Below are positions 22,900 through 32,376 of a stretch of 43,026 nucleotides of DNA, one piece after another. A program made the position numbers and the translations under genes. This DNA is from Candidatus Heimdallarchaeota archaeon. GTDB lineage: Archaea > Asgardarchaeota > Heimdallarchaeia > JABLTI01. Under the pieces are notes generated by a model, which searched no databases, was not told where the DNA came from, and was given only the letters and a program-made list of their open reading frames with translations. Within the stretch, counting starts at the first letter, position 1, and each line of letters begins with the position of its first letter. The DNA is taken from NCBI GenBank assembly GCA_018238155.1, contig JABCTZ010000015.1, positions 1-43,026 on the forward strand. The letters run 5' to 3'.

Positions 22900-23820
22900 T
22901 TACCTGCTTCTCTTTTTTCGACTTACAACAATTCCTACAGCAACAATTATAATAACTATTAATCCTACTCCGCCACCAATAATATACAACATATTGTTGG
23001 CAAAGAAATCAGCAAAGTTAAATCCAACAGACTCCACAGGTGGTGGTGCTACATGCTTTAATTGTGTTATTACTGAAATCTCAAAGTCGTTTCCATAATA
23101 AACACCCGTGACTAAATCATCTGTTCTTGTATTTTCTAATAATCCTGTTGTCATGTTGTAGGAAAAGGTAGTTTCGGAGCTAGTAATAATTGGTCCGTTA
23201 ACTGTACTATCTTTATAAGTAAACCACCAATTCAATGTCAATAATCCGTTTAATTTAGAATAAGACCCACTGCAATCCACATCTTGATAACCTGTTAGCA
23301 TGCTACCTAGTAAACTTGCTTGATCGTCAATCAATTTCTCAAAACTATCCCAAGTTTTTGGAGCATTATCTAGGATAGGCGGAAATATGAAAGCTCTATG
23401 ATACTGTTCTCGAACTATACCATCTGTATAGATTTTGGAAAGGAAGTTCGTTTTTGCGAAGCCTGATAAACTAAAGAACAATACTGCGAAATCAAGGCTT
23501 CCGAATGCCGCTGGAAAACCCTCAAGTGTTGAATTTTTTTCTCCCAATAAAACTTTCCATTTTACACTTTCTTCAGTTATTGAAGTCACATTTACTGCTA
23601 CTGTTTCTCCTTCTGGTATTATTTCGTTTCTAATTCTGAATCCTGTGAACGTTTCATGGATGTTATCAAATTCTACATCTGCCTCTGATTTTGTAATTTC
23701 ATAATAGATTTTTTCTCCTACTTCTACTTGATAAGATCCGTTAACCGGGCTTGTAAAGAAGAATAAGAGTGTAGTAGTAATCAATAAGAAAGTAAGCAGT
23801 ATCCGTTGATATTTCTTCAT
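22900..23820 (-). CDS. Exported membrane-anchored protein, unknown function
   Basis: The 306-residue protein has a signal peptide (about 1-28, ILLTFLLITTTLLFFFTSPV), an extracellular beta-rich part and a C-terminal membrane helix (about 274-298, MLYIIGGGVGLIVIIIVAVG) followed by RKKRSR. The extracellular part begins VEVGEKIYYEITKSEADVEF and contains a YKDSTVNG...ETTFSYNMTTGLLENTR stretch, a pattern common in archaeal exported proteins of unknown function. A TTG-started truncated relative lies at 32377-32838. It is the only gene between repeat copies N and O. Confidence 0.75.
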   Translation of the reverse strand: MKKYQRILLTFLLITTTLLFFFTSPVNGSYQVEVGEKIYYEITKSEADVEFDNIHETFTGFRIRNEIIPEGETVAVNVTSITEESVKWKVLLGEKNSTLEGFPAAFGSLDFAVLFFSLSGFAKTNFLSKIYTDGIVREQYHRAFIFPPILDNAPKTWDSFEKLIDDQASLLGSMLTGYQDVDCSGSYSKLNGLLTLNWWFTYKDSTVNGPIITSSETTFSYNMTTGLLENTRTDDLVTGVYYGNDFEISVITQLKHVAPPPVESVGFNFADFFANNMLYIIGGGVGLIVIIIVAVGIVVSRKKRSR

Positions 23821-24081
23821 ATGTTTTCACCTAAAAATACTGAAATGAATTTTAAAGTTAAATATACACTCTCAAAGTTTCATTTATTATTTGGGAATGC
23901 TCCTTATAAATACACTGTTCAAATATCAAAATATCCTTTATAAATTTTTTTAAGAGGAAAATTCGTCTGTTTTTTTTTTTGTTATTATTTTAATTATTAC
24001 TCTTTGTAAACTAAATAATGAGGTAAACATCAAGTCAATAGTGTTTATTTATATTCATCCATTAAGTGTAGTATACATGTA

Positions 24082-24121
24082 ATGAACTTTTAGTCCTCAA
24101 AAAGGAGGTAAGTGTAGAACC
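24082..24121 (+). repeat. Array repeat copy O (diverged)
   Basis: GAACTTTTAGTCCTCAAAAA is followed by GGAGGTAAGTGTAGAACC. The arms CCTC/GAGG around AAAAAG are still complementary. It abuts the stop codon of the subtilase gene at 24124. Confidence 0.65.
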
Positions 24122-24123
24122 AT

Positions 24124-25293
24124 CTATATGTTAGTCTTCTTTTTTACAAGCACGATTATGAAAATTGTTGGTAGTATAATTGTTATTGACAAGTTTATGT
24201 TTTCAGTTGTGCAAAATCTTTTATACGTTTCTTGTATTGCTTTTCCTACATTTAATAGACCATGACCAAAGAAATTATCTTTGCCTTCTTCTCCCAAGTC
24301 GGTTGTGGTATCAAAAAGAATCTCTCTTACTTCTTCAATAGTAATGCTTTCATAAAGAGATTTCATTAAAGCAACAGTAGCTGCTACTTGTGGACACGCA
24401 TAAGAAGTTCCAACACCATAGCTGAAAGTTTCATTGAAGTTGGTACTTCGAATTACGTGTTCTATAGCATCATATCCTTGATCTCCTACTGGAGCTACAA
24501 TATCGGTCCATTCACCATAATTGCTATAGTCTGCTAGTTCATTATAATAATTCGTTGCTCCAACAGCTATTACTTCTTCATATCCACCTGGAAATGATTG
24601 GTATTCTCTTCCTCCTAATGGTAGAGCAGTATTTCCTGTAATGGCTATTACTGGAATATTTTTCTCAACTGCATAGAGAATATCATCATGATAGAGATTA
24701 TTGTCACCATAATACTGCAAGCTCAGACTTATGACATCAGCACCATTATCTACTGCATATTTTATTGCTTCCCCAAATCCTTCATAAGTTGTTCCTGCAT
24801 AATTATCTGCTTTAAGTACTCGCACATCCATAATTTTGACATTGGGAGCAATACCTGCTACTCCTTGATTATCTATGTTAGCTGTAATTATACCAGCAAT
24901 AAACGTTGCATGGCTATTAATGGGGTCAGATAGCTCTGGTCCTGGGATATTATCCATGCTTACAAAATCCCATCCATTAATATCATCAATGAAACCATTG
25001 GCATCATCATCGACACCATTGTTATCAATTTCAGCGGTATTTACCCATGTAGCATCGCTTAATTCTGAGTGGCTGAAATCTATACCAGAATCAATTACAG
25101 CAACTATAATTGAACTCGAACCGTTTGTTACACTCCAAGCGTCTTGAGCACTAATTTTAGTTAGATGCCATCCAATTTCTGAGTTATTATTGATAACCAC
25201 TTGTTTTTGTAAAGCTATTGAATTTGTAATAGAATAAGCAAACACTGAAACAATTATCAAAACTAATCCTTGTAGTTTATATCGATTTATCAA
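24124..25293 (-). CDS. Subtilisin-like serine protease (S8), membrane-anchored
   Basis: This 389-residue protein has a signal peptide (about 1-28) and an S8 catalytic domain with D68 in VAVIDSGID, H128 in NSHATFIAGII, the oxyanion Asn N221 in ITGNTA and S297 in GVGTSYACPQVAA. All four key residues are present, so the enzyme is probably active outside the cell. The calcium-binding-like segment with DDDANGFIDDINGWDF is typical of archaeal and bacterial subtilases. A C-terminal helix (about 367-384) anchors it. The His motif is SHATFIAG rather than GHGTHVAG, a mild departure from the norm. A decayed duplicate lies at 27369-28551. Confidence 0.93.
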   Translation of the reverse strand: MINRYKLQGLVLIIVSVFAYSITNSIALQKQVVINNNSEIGWHLTKISAQDAWSVTNGSSSIIVAVIDSGIDFSHSELSDATWVNTAEIDNNGVDDDANGFIDDINGWDFVSMDNIPGPELSDPINSHATFIAGIITANIDNQGVAGIAPNVKIMDVRVLKADNYAGTTYEGFGEAIKYAVDNGADVISLSLQYYGDNNLYHDDILYAVEKNIPVIAITGNTALPLGGREYQSFPGGYEEVIAVGATNYYNELADYSNYGEWTDIVAPVGDQGYDAIEHVIRSTNFNETFSYGVGTSYACPQVAATVALMKSLYESITIEEVREILFDTTTDLGEEGKDNFFGHGLLNVGKAIQETYKRFCTTENINLSITIILPTIFIIVLVKKKTNI

Positions 25294-25661
25294 GATATCT
25301 TCCCTTCAAGTTTTCACTGAAAAACAATTATCTTTTATCAATCATATTATTTTCGTTTCATGTCATTTGTAATTGTTTGTATTCAACTTTGCTTTGTAAA
25401 CTCTGCTCAATAATTGTTTCGTTTTAGACGGAAATATGATTTTAAGTTTGAAAAGAAACCATTTGATTTTTACTTCGATATGCTCATTGTTTTAATTATC
25501 TTTTCATTTATGTTATTACTAGGTAGGTACAATGTATATCTTAGATAAAATAGTGGATTAACAAGTCCAGTACTTATCGCTCCTTTATGGTAAAGAATAT
25601 TGTTCATATTTGAATTACTAGTAATTTTTGTACTTGATTTTGATGTTATGTAAAGTCTTTG

Positions 25662-25708
25662 CACTTGAACTTTAGCCTTTTCAAGAAAATGTGAGGACTG
25701 TAGATCCA
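25662..25708 (+). repeat. Array repeat copy P (diverged)
   Basis: TGAACTTTAGCCTTTTCAAG, AAAATGTGAGGACTG and TAGATCC keep the order of the consensus with several changes. It is the only recognisable feature in the first half of the 825-base gap 25294-26118. Confidence 0.65.
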
Positions 25709-25894
25709 TCATTATATATGAATCAATAAATCATCACCTACACTATTTTTACTTGAAAATGAGCTTTTTAAAACATTATTTTGAATAAAATAATTATGAA
25801 AAATCAAAATAGAAATATTATCAATAATAGATTAGCATAGATACATTGTTACAATAATTCGAGTGTTGTTAATTAAATTAACAGTCACATATAA

Positions 25895-26017
25895 TTTCGG
25901 TTCAGAGGGAAAAAAAATTCGGCGAATATTGATTATGTTACAATTCAAAGAACAATGAAAGATATTGATTGGAACATTATTGCAGATGGAATTGATACTT
26001 TTCATGGAATAAAGTAA
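25895..26017 (+). pseudogene. Possible C-terminal coding remnant
   Basis: After an A8 tract, the + strand reads NSANIDYVTIQRTMKDIDWN and IIADGIDTFHGIK before a TAA at 26015-26017. It looks like the end of a protein with no start. No family was recognised. It lies between repeat copy P and the end of the alpha/beta hydrolase gene, which reads the other way. Confidence 0.3.
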
Positions 26018-26118
26018 CAAGTGCGATCACAAAATCACCACTGAATACTGAAAGGTTAATTTTCGATAGAACAAGTTAATTCCAATATTCCAAAGAGGTA
26101 GAATGATAGTTCTGTGGA

Positions 26119-26961
26119 TTAGGAATTAATTTGCTTATTCGAGATGAATTCAAGAATATCATTCGAAAATCGTTTTGAAGAAAAGATATCATGTCCTTTA
26201 TTTGGATAGACTTTTAGAATAGTTTTTGGTATCAACTGTGCCATTTCTTCAAAATCTTCTTTTGTGTTGAAGAAATCCTTATCACCACAAAGAATGAGGA
26301 TAGGAACTGTGATGTTGCTTAAACGGTCTTTCGTATTATGACTTTCTTCAGCTTTTGCTTCAATAATTACATCATCGGAAAAGGTTTTACTTTTGGGATT
26401 CTTCATAAATAATCCAGAAGTGAAAAGCATTATCTTATAGAAATATTTTTTCAATCCTTTAGAAGCAAAAACGTCAGATATTGAAGCATATGCTTTTGCT
26501 TTCTTCCCTTCGCTTAAATAAGTGGCAAATTTAAGGTCGAGTTCAATTCCTTTTTTAGAGATAATGTGAGTTGCCATAGCAATTATTTTGTATTCACTCT
26601 TATCTGGATGATCAACTGCAAAATGCTGAAGAATAAGACCCCCATATGATATTCCAACAAGAACATCTACTCTTCCTTTGAATTCATGATCAATCATTTC
26701 TGCATAATCATTAGACATATCGAGAGTAGTATAGTTCTGATGTAATCCTGATTTTCTTGTTACGAGGTAAATGGTGTAATCCTTCATAAAAGGAATAAAG
26801 CTCTTTGAATACATTTTGAATTCGATTCCTTTGGGAAGTTCATTTCCAGGTCCACCAAGAAAAACAATTATTGTTTTTTCACCAGAACCAAATCTGATAT
26901 GAGGAATACCATCTGAAAAAATACCATAAATTGGTTTTATTTTACTCATAGTACATTTCAC
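26119..26961 (-). CDS. Alpha/beta hydrolase
   Basis: This 280-residue cytosolic protein has the alpha/beta-hydrolase layout: an early strand with IIVFLGGPGNE (oxyanion-loop region), the nucleophile elbow GISYGG with S105, a lid region (about 135-210), the acid in ILILCGDKDFF (D229 or D227) and the base in VYPNKGHDIF (H257). The catalytic triad is complete. The substrate cannot be read from the sequence; esterases, peptidases and C-C hydrolases share this pattern. It is the only intact gene between repeat copies P and Q. Confidence 0.88.
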   Translation of the reverse strand: MKCTMSKIKPIYGIFSDGIPHIRFGSGEKTIIVFLGGPGNELPKGIEFKMYSKSFIPFMKDYTIYLVTRKSGLHQNYTTLDMSNDYAEMIDHEFKGRVDVLVGISYGGLILQHFAVDHPDKSEYKIIAMATHIISKKGIELDLKFATYLSEGKKAKAYASISDVFASKGLKKYFYKIMLFTSGLFMKNPKSKTFSDDVIIEAKAEESHNTKDRLSNITVPILILCGDKDFFNTKEDFEEMAQLIPKTILKVYPNKGHDIFSSKRFSNDILEFISNKQINS

Positions 26962-27320
26962 AGAATAGATTATTATTACTAATTAATTAAATATTGCTGT
27001 AAAAATCATCAATCTATTACTAAAGTAAAACCAACAACAAAACTAAATCATTTATTTCAATGTTAAAATTAAAAATACAGTATGACTATGAATTTTAAAG
27101 TTAAATATACACTATCAAAGTATCGTTTTTTTTTTGGGCGTACTCCTTATATACACGGTTCAGAAGTCAAAATATCCTTTATAAAATTATTTAAGAGGAA
27201 GGTTCTTCCATTTTTTCTGTTATTACTTTAATTGTTTCTCTTTGTAAAATTAATAATGAGGTAAACATCAAGTCAATAGTGTTTATTTTTATTCTTCCAT
27301 CAAGTGTAGTATACATGTAA

Positions 27321-27360
27321 TGAATTTTTAGTCCTCAAAAAGGAATCAAGTGTAGAACCT
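27321..27360 (+). repeat. Array repeat copy Q (diverged)
   Basis: GAATTTTTAGTCCTCAAAAA and GGAATCAAGTGTAGAACC match copy O with a few changes, as expected from the block duplication. Confidence 0.6.
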
Positions 27361-27368
27361 TCTATATG

Positions 27369-28551
27369 TTAGTTTTTCTTCTTTTTTACAAGCACGATTA
27401 TGAAAATTGTTGGTAGTATAATTGTTATTGGCAAGTTTGTCTTTTCAGTTGTGCAAAATCTTTTGTACGTTTCTTGTATTGCTTTTCCTACATTTAATAG
27501 TCCATGACCAAAGAAATTATCTTTACCTTCTTCTCCCAAGTCGGTTGCCGTTTCAAAAAGAATCTCTTTTACTTCTTCAACGGTAATATTTGCATAAAGA
27601 GATTTCATTAGTGCAACAGTAGCTGCTACTTGTGGACAAGCAAAAGACGTTCCCACACCATATCTAAAAGCATCATTGAGAGAAGTACTTCGAATTACGT
27701 GTGTTATGTCATCAAATCCTTGGTCTCCTACAGGAGCGACAATATCTGTCCATTCGCCATAATTACTATAATCTGCAAGTTCATCATAGTAATTTGTTGC
27801 TCCAACAGATATTACTTCTTCATATCCACCTGGAAATGATCGATATTCTCTTCCTCCTCCGGAGGACAGACCAGTATTTCCTGTAACGGATATTACTGGA
27901 ATATTTTTCTCAATTGCAAAGAGTATATCATCATGATAGCTATTACTATCACTGTAATATTGTAAGCTCATACTTATGACATCAGCACCATTATCAACTG
28001 CGTATCTTATAGCATCTCCAAATTCCTCATAAGTTGTTCCTGCATAGTTATCTGCCTTAATTACTCGTAAATCCATTATTTTAACATTGGGAGCAATACC
28101 CACTACTCCTTTGTTGTCTATTTTCGCTGTTATTATTCCAGCTATAAAGGTTGCATGCCAATGAATGAGGTCTGTGGGTTCTGGTCCAGGGATATTGTCA
28201 GGTGTATTATCAATACTCACAAAATCCCAACCATTAATATCATCAATATAACCATTGGCATCATCATCGATTTCATTGTTCTCAATTTCATCAGTATTTA
28301 CCCCATGCAGCATCACTTAATTCTGAATGGTTGAAATCTATACCTGAATCGATTATCGCAACTACAATTGACTTAGAACCGTTTGTTACACTCCAAGCAT
28401 CTTAGGCATCAATTTTAGTAAGATGCCATCCAATTTCAGCATTATTATTAATAACTACTTGATTTTGAAAAGCTACCGTGTTTGTAATAGAATATGCAAA
28501 TATTGAAACAATTATTAGTACTAATCCCTTTTGTATATATCGATTTATCAT
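27369..28551 (-). pseudogene. Subtilisin-like protease, frameshift and stop
   Basis: The 315-codon open part (27369-28316) encodes most of the S8 domain, including the His region (HWHATFIAGII), the oxyanion Asn and the Ser motif GVGTSFACPQVAA. The N-terminal part, with the catalytic Asp and signal peptide, is out of frame: an extra C in TTTACCCCATG near 28302-28306 shifts the frame, and a TAA at about 28402 replaces the Gln codon of ISAQDAW. The original start corresponds to about 28551. The product, if made, lacks Asp and export signal and should be inactive. Confidence 0.9.
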
Positions 28552-28645
28552 ATCAGTTTCCTTCCTTCCTTACAAATTTCTAATAGTAAAACATTGTTTT
28601 TTATTAGTTATATTTCCTTCGTTCAAAAGTGCGCCTCTCTAAAAA

Positions 28646-28690
28646 TTACCCTTTTAACCTTCAAGAAGAAGCTTGTGTTGAGTTCTTCTA
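28646..28690 (+). repeat. Array repeat copy R
   Basis: TTACCCTTTTAACCTTCAAG and AAGAAGCTTGTGTTGAGTTC; the centre is intact and the right arm is changed. It follows the end of the second duplicated block by about 25 bases. Confidence 0.75.
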
Positions 28691-28771
28691 TTCTAATAAT
28701 TAATCAACCAAACACTCAAAAAAAGATGATTTATTTAAGGTAGTTAAAGAGTATTGGTGAGAGTAATTATT

Positions 28772-28927
28772 ATGGTGGAAATGTCTACTTTAACAACAAT
28801 TCAACACAAAGAAGCTGGAGTGATTTTTCTAGAGAAATATCTAAAACTAGATCTAAAGACTTTCTTCTATCTTGTTTTTCAAACCAAAAAAATAAATTCT
28901 CTTATTAAAAAAATAAAATGCCTATAA
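28772..28927 (+). CDS. Possible 51-residue protein
   Basis: An ATG at 28772 opens a frame of 51 codons beginning MVEMSTLTTIQHKEAGVIFL and ending in a lysine-rich stretch. It lies alone in the 460-base gap before the gene at 29012. No family was recognised, and a chance frame or gene remnant is equally possible. Confidence 0.25.
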   Translation: MVEMSTLTTIQHKEAGVIFLEKYLKLDLKTFFYLVFQTKKINSLIKKIKCL

Positions 28928-29011
28928 GAATAAATATTAAAAATACTAAAGCTTATTTTGACTAATATTTAATGAAATTAGAGATTAATTGTAATCTTTG
29001 GAGATTAAAAT

Positions 29012-29317
29012 ATGTCTAATGAACCTATGGAAAAGCGTAATTCCTGGATATGGTTTTTCATTTCAATTTTTACCTTTGGAATCGGATCTTTAATTTATAC
29101 CTATTATAATTTTGAAGATCTCAATCGATTAGCAAGGTATCCAAAACCAAATGATGTGCCATCTACAGAGACAGTCAGTGGAACAATTGCTGTAGTACTT
29201 TCACTATTTACAGGTGGAATAGGTGCAATAGTTATTGGTTATTTGAAATTTAACAAACTTCATAATCATCTGCCAACCATAATTTTCTCCAAATCGATGA
29301 AATTGTATGCTAAATAA
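29012..29317 (+). CDS. Small DUF4234-like membrane protein
   Basis: The 101-residue product has two membrane helices, about 10-31 (WIWFFISIFTFGIGSLIYTY) and 55-77 (GTIAVVLSLFTGGIGAIVIG), joined by a loop with NFEDLNRLARYPKPNDVP. The arrangement and the WxWFFISIFTFGIGSLIYTYYN pattern are like DUF4234 proteins. Function is unknown. The ATG is preceded by the purine-rich TTTGGAGATTAAAAT, which could be a weak ribosome site. It converges on the DUF285 gene. Confidence 0.65.
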   Translation: MSNEPMEKRNSWIWFFISIFTFGIGSLIYTYYNFEDLNRLARYPKPNDVPSTETVSGTIAVVLSLFTGGIGAIVIGYLKFNKLHNHLPTIIFSKSMKLYAK

Positions 29318-29417
29318 TCTGTACAATCTGCATCAAACTCAGCACTAAATGAATAGTTTATTCCGTCCTTCATTTCCTATTAAAAGCACGGAAAAAACTA
29401 GATTGTCAAATAATAGG

Positions 29418-32003
29418 CTATTTTTTCTTCGCTTGTCTTGGGTTCGTTGACTTCTTCTTCACTTGCCTTGGGTTCGTTGACTTTTTCTTCACTTGCCTTG
29501 GGTTCGTTGACTTCTTCTTCACTTTGACTATTTTTCTTCTTTTTTGTCTTAAAGCCAGAACAATAACCAATAGCAAAATAATTAGCACTAAGACCAATCC
29601 AATTATTAGATAGATTGGGATTGGAGTTGGTCCTGGATCAGGGGAGGGGGAAACAGAAGTTGGAGTGATTGATGTAGCAATTAATCCTTTATCAGTTATC
29701 AACCAGTTGAAGGTATCAATAATTGACTGCCTAGCGCTTATAGCTAAATTGCTGTACTGTGATGCCCCTGCATGAAAGTTTACATTGAATTGTAATGGCA
29801 AAATTGACCACTTTAGTAACAAGTCGTTATAATTTGTTATAGATAATTTAACCTCAACGAACATTGCAGTCATATCTTTGACCATCGAGATATTCCAATC
29901 GCCAATCGTCTGATCAAAAGACGAGGTACCATAGAACATAAAGGACATATCTGTGACGCTAGAGACGTCCCAATTACCAATTGGCTGATTGAATGAGACT
30001 GCACGTTGAAACATAGATACCATGCTAGTGACCTGAGAGACATCCCAATCATCAAGAGGTTGGTTGAAAGACAAGCCATCCTCAAACATATTTATCATAC
30101 TAGTAACTTGGGAGACATCCCAGGTATTAAGGATCTGGTTAAAGGAATTAGCCGCTGCAAACATATAGGAGAGATCAGTGACCCCAGATACATCCCAATT
30201 CGCGAGGGGCTGATTAAAAGACGAGGCTCTTGCAAACATTGAAGACAAATCAGTAATCCCAGACACATCCCAATTCGCGAGGGGTTGGTTAAAAGATGAG
30301 GCTCCTGCAAACATTGCTGTCATCGCGGTAATCCCTGAGGTGTCCCAGCTCTCGATAGACTGATTGAATGTATAAGCCCCAGCAAACATTGATTCCATGG
30401 TCGTAACGCTGGAAATATCCCAGTTGTTAAGGGGCTGGTTAAACGAACCAGCGTCTACAAAAATCCAATTCATGGTTGTGACACTGGAAACATCCCAGCT
30501 GCCAAGGGGTTGGTTAAAGAAGTAAGCCCTTTCAAACATCGATTCCATATCTGTGACACTAGAAACATCCCAGCTGCTAAGAGGTTGATTAAAAGTCGAA
30601 GCACCTGCGAACATTGATTTCATATCTGTGACACTGGAAACATCCCAGTTGCCAAGGGGCTGGTTAAAAGTCGAAGCACCTGTGAACATTGATCCCATAT
30701 CTGTGACACTGGAAACATCCCAACTATTGAGGGGTTGATTAAAGGCAGTATTACTATAGAACATCCTATGCATTATTTTCACTTGAGAGACATCCCAGCC
30801 ATTAAGTGGTTGATTGAACGAAGATGCTTCCATGAACATCCGTAACATATTTATGACGCTGGAGACATCCCAATTATCAAGTGGTTGCTTAAAAGCAAAA
30901 GCACTATAGAACATAGAATCCATAATTATAACCTTTGAAACGTCCCAGTTGTTGAGTGGTTGATTAAAAGCTATAGCACCATAGAACAGATAATTCATAT
31001 TTGTTACGCTGGAGACATCCCAGTTGTTAAGTGGTTGGTTAAAGGAAGCAGTGTCACAGAACATATAGGACAGGTCTGTTACGCTGGAGACATCCCAGTT
31101 GTCTAGTGGTTGATTAAAGGAAGTAGTACTACAGAACATAGAAAACATCGTTGTCACACTGGAGACGTCCCAATTGCCAATAGGCTGGTTAAATGAAGCA
31201 GCACCATGGAACATAGAAGTCATTTCTGTTACACTGGAGACATCCCAAGCATCAAGTGGTAGATTGAAAGTGGAGTGATGACCTGACTCTGCACAGAATG
31301 CCAAAGTCATATCAGTAAAGCTTGACACATCCCAGCTGTTTAAATTTCCTGTATTGCCCAAATTATTACACCAAGTAAATGCTTGCCTCAAAGAGGTCGT
31401 CCCACTTAGATCAGGTGCATCAGTTGCTGTTAATTGCAAATTTCTGCAGCCCCTAAAGTATCTCTCCGAATTGCCAAAAGCCATTGTCCCCCACTGAGAA
31501 ATTTCTATGAGCTTTGTACAATCACCTCCACCTGCAAAGTACCACCCTCTTAATGTACCTGAAATGATGATAGTATAGACTCCCGGAGTTCCATAAGTGT
31601 GAGTCACTTCTGATTGATCCCACTGAGTGATAACATCGCTAGCGCCATTACCCCAGTCAATCGTAAAAGAATAAGTACCACTCGGCTCTAACGGTAGCCT
31701 GATTTGATTGGAAGGAGTCGAGGAACTGCTGGTGAGGGTTGTATCCCAGAATGAAACAAAATCATCGGCTAAAATTTGAATTGGCGATGCTCCCTCGAAT
31801 TTCGATTCACAAAGAGGAGCGGGGATGGGCATCGTCTCGGAGAAACGTTCAAAGAATTGCTCTTGAGTACTGATCGCAGTAAAGGGTTGAGGTTTAATGC
31901 TCAAGCTGAGCAATAACCCAATAATGCCAATAATTAGCACTCTTTTGGGGCAAGTGTTAAGAAAGGGAGAGTTCTGAAGCAAATTATCTTTTTTAAACAT
32001 CAT
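29418..32003 (-). CDS. Large DUF285 (BspA/PARCEL-type) repeat surface protein
   Basis: The 861-residue protein has an N-terminal signal or anchor helix (about 18-40), a beta domain with a PKD-like SFTIDWGNGASDVITQWDQS stretch (about 75-150), and about 20 repeats of 24 residues with the pattern FNQPLNNWDVSSVTDMSYMF (about 205-715). A Pro-rich hinge, a membrane helix (IYLIIGLVLVLIILLLVIVL, about 795-815) and a basic tail of three KKKSTNPRQ units complete it. DUF285 repeats form a leucine-rich-repeat-like surface used in adhesion in bacteria and protists. Codon use and base composition are visibly more GC-rich than in the neighbours, which suggests acquisition by transfer. Confidence 0.92.
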   Translation of the reverse strand: MMFKKDNLLQNSPFLNTCPKRVLIIGIIGLLLSLSIKPQPFTAISTQEQFFERFSETMPIPAPLCESKFEGASPIQILADDFVSFWDTTLTSSSSTPSNQIRLPLEPSGTYSFTIDWGNGASDVITQWDQSEVTHTYGTPGVYTIIISGTLRGWYFAGGGDCTKLIEISQWGTMAFGNSERYFRGCRNLQLTATDAPDLSGTTSLRQAFTWCNNLGNTGNLNSWDVSSFTDMTLAFCAESGHHSTFNLPLDAWDVSSVTEMTSMFHGAASFNQPIGNWDVSSVTTMFSMFCSTTSFNQPLDNWDVSSVTDLSYMFCDTASFNQPLNNWDVSSVTNMNYLFYGAIAFNQPLNNWDVSKVIIMDSMFYSAFAFKQPLDNWDVSSVINMLRMFMEASSFNQPLNGWDVSQVKIMHRMFYSNTAFNQPLNSWDVSSVTDMGSMFTGASTFNQPLGNWDVSSVTDMKSMFAGASTFNQPLSSWDVSSVTDMESMFERAYFFNQPLGSWDVSSVTTMNWIFVDAGSFNQPLNNWDISSVTTMESMFAGAYTFNQSIESWDTSGITAMTAMFAGASSFNQPLANWDVSGITDLSSMFARASSFNQPLANWDVSGVTDLSYMFAAANSFNQILNTWDVSQVTSMINMFEDGLSFNQPLDDWDVSQVTSMVSMFQRAVSFNQPIGNWDVSSVTDMSFMFYGTSSFDQTIGDWNISMVKDMTAMFVEVKLSITNYNDLLLKWSILPLQFNVNFHAGASQYSNLAISARQSIIDTFNWLITDKGLIATSITPTSVSPSPDPGPTPIPIYLIIGLVLVLIILLLVIVLALRQKRRKIVKVKKKSTNPRQVKKKSTNPRQVKKKSTNPRQAKKK
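29431..29520. repeat. Three tandem 30-bp repeats in the DUF285 gene
   Basis: Three 30-base units (29431-29460, 29461-29490, 29491-29520) share CTTGGGTTCGTTGACTT and differ at a few bases. Each encodes KKKSTNPRQV or a close variant in the cytosolic basic tail. Copy number could vary by slippage without breaking the frame. Confidence 0.9.
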
Positions 32004-32188
32004 GTTGTACCACTTTAAGTGATTATTGTAAAGCTGACCAAACCTCGTTCATAATGGCTTTCGTCAGACTGGTTACTCCACCCACCTTTTTAACGGCTTT
32101 GGTTATTTTTGGTGATACCATTTAGTACGCAACGTCTTGTGGCACGCTATTAGCTAACGGAGCGCAATGTGTTTAAAAAGGACTCGTC

Positions 32189-32227
32189 ATAACCACCTTG
32201 GGAAAGGCTGTCATAAGGTTTGGTTAT
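32189..32227. promoter_or_regulatory. Imperfect inverted repeat upstream of the DUF285 gene
   Basis: ATAACCACCTT (32189-32199) pairs with AAGGT-TT-GGTTAT (32215-32227), with a two-base bulge and a 15-base loop. It lies in the 370-base gap 32004-32376, which is more GC-rich than usual here, about 190 bases upstream of the DUF285 start. It could be an operator or an RNA hairpin; no other feature is visible in the gap. Confidence 0.35.
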
Positions 32228-32376
32228 CATAACAAATAACTTCTGAGCGATTATTTCTCTTACAGAAATCGAACATTTAGCAATATAACACATATTGATT
32301 CCTTTTTGCATAATAAAAAGAACTATTGATCAATACAAGTAAATATTTCTAGATTTATTGAAGTTATGTGTAATTA

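Larger units (their letters stand above)
23845..25360. repeat. Duplicated block, copy 1 (subtilase with flanks)
   Basis: From ATGAATTTTAAAGTTAAATA at 23845 to about 25360, the sequence is repeated in the same orientation at 27088-28622. The similarity covers the 3' flank with repeat copy O, the whole protease gene and about 70 bases upstream of its start. The block limits do not coincide exactly with the array repeat. Confidence 0.85.
27088..28622. repeat. Duplicated block, copy 2 (decayed subtilase with flanks)
   Basis: This is the second copy of the 23845-25360 block, in the same orientation and 3.24 kb further on. It includes repeat copy Q and the pseudogene 27369-28551. Base changes are scattered through coding and noncoding parts, so the duplication is not recent. 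Confidence 0.85.

Noticed and set aside
25470..25712. 80-codon leftward frame
   Set aside because: It overlaps repeat copy P, and its composition is that of translated AT-rich spacer.
114..28690. Repeats as C/D-box RNAs or tRNA-like genes
   Set aside because: No RTGATGA/CTGA box pairs and no cloverleaf were found in the repeat. No tRNA or rRNA gene was recognised anywhere in the window.
30006..30310. Open frames overlapping the DUF285 gene in other frames
   Set aside because: They arise from the repeated coding units, and their products are repetitive shadows without start signals.
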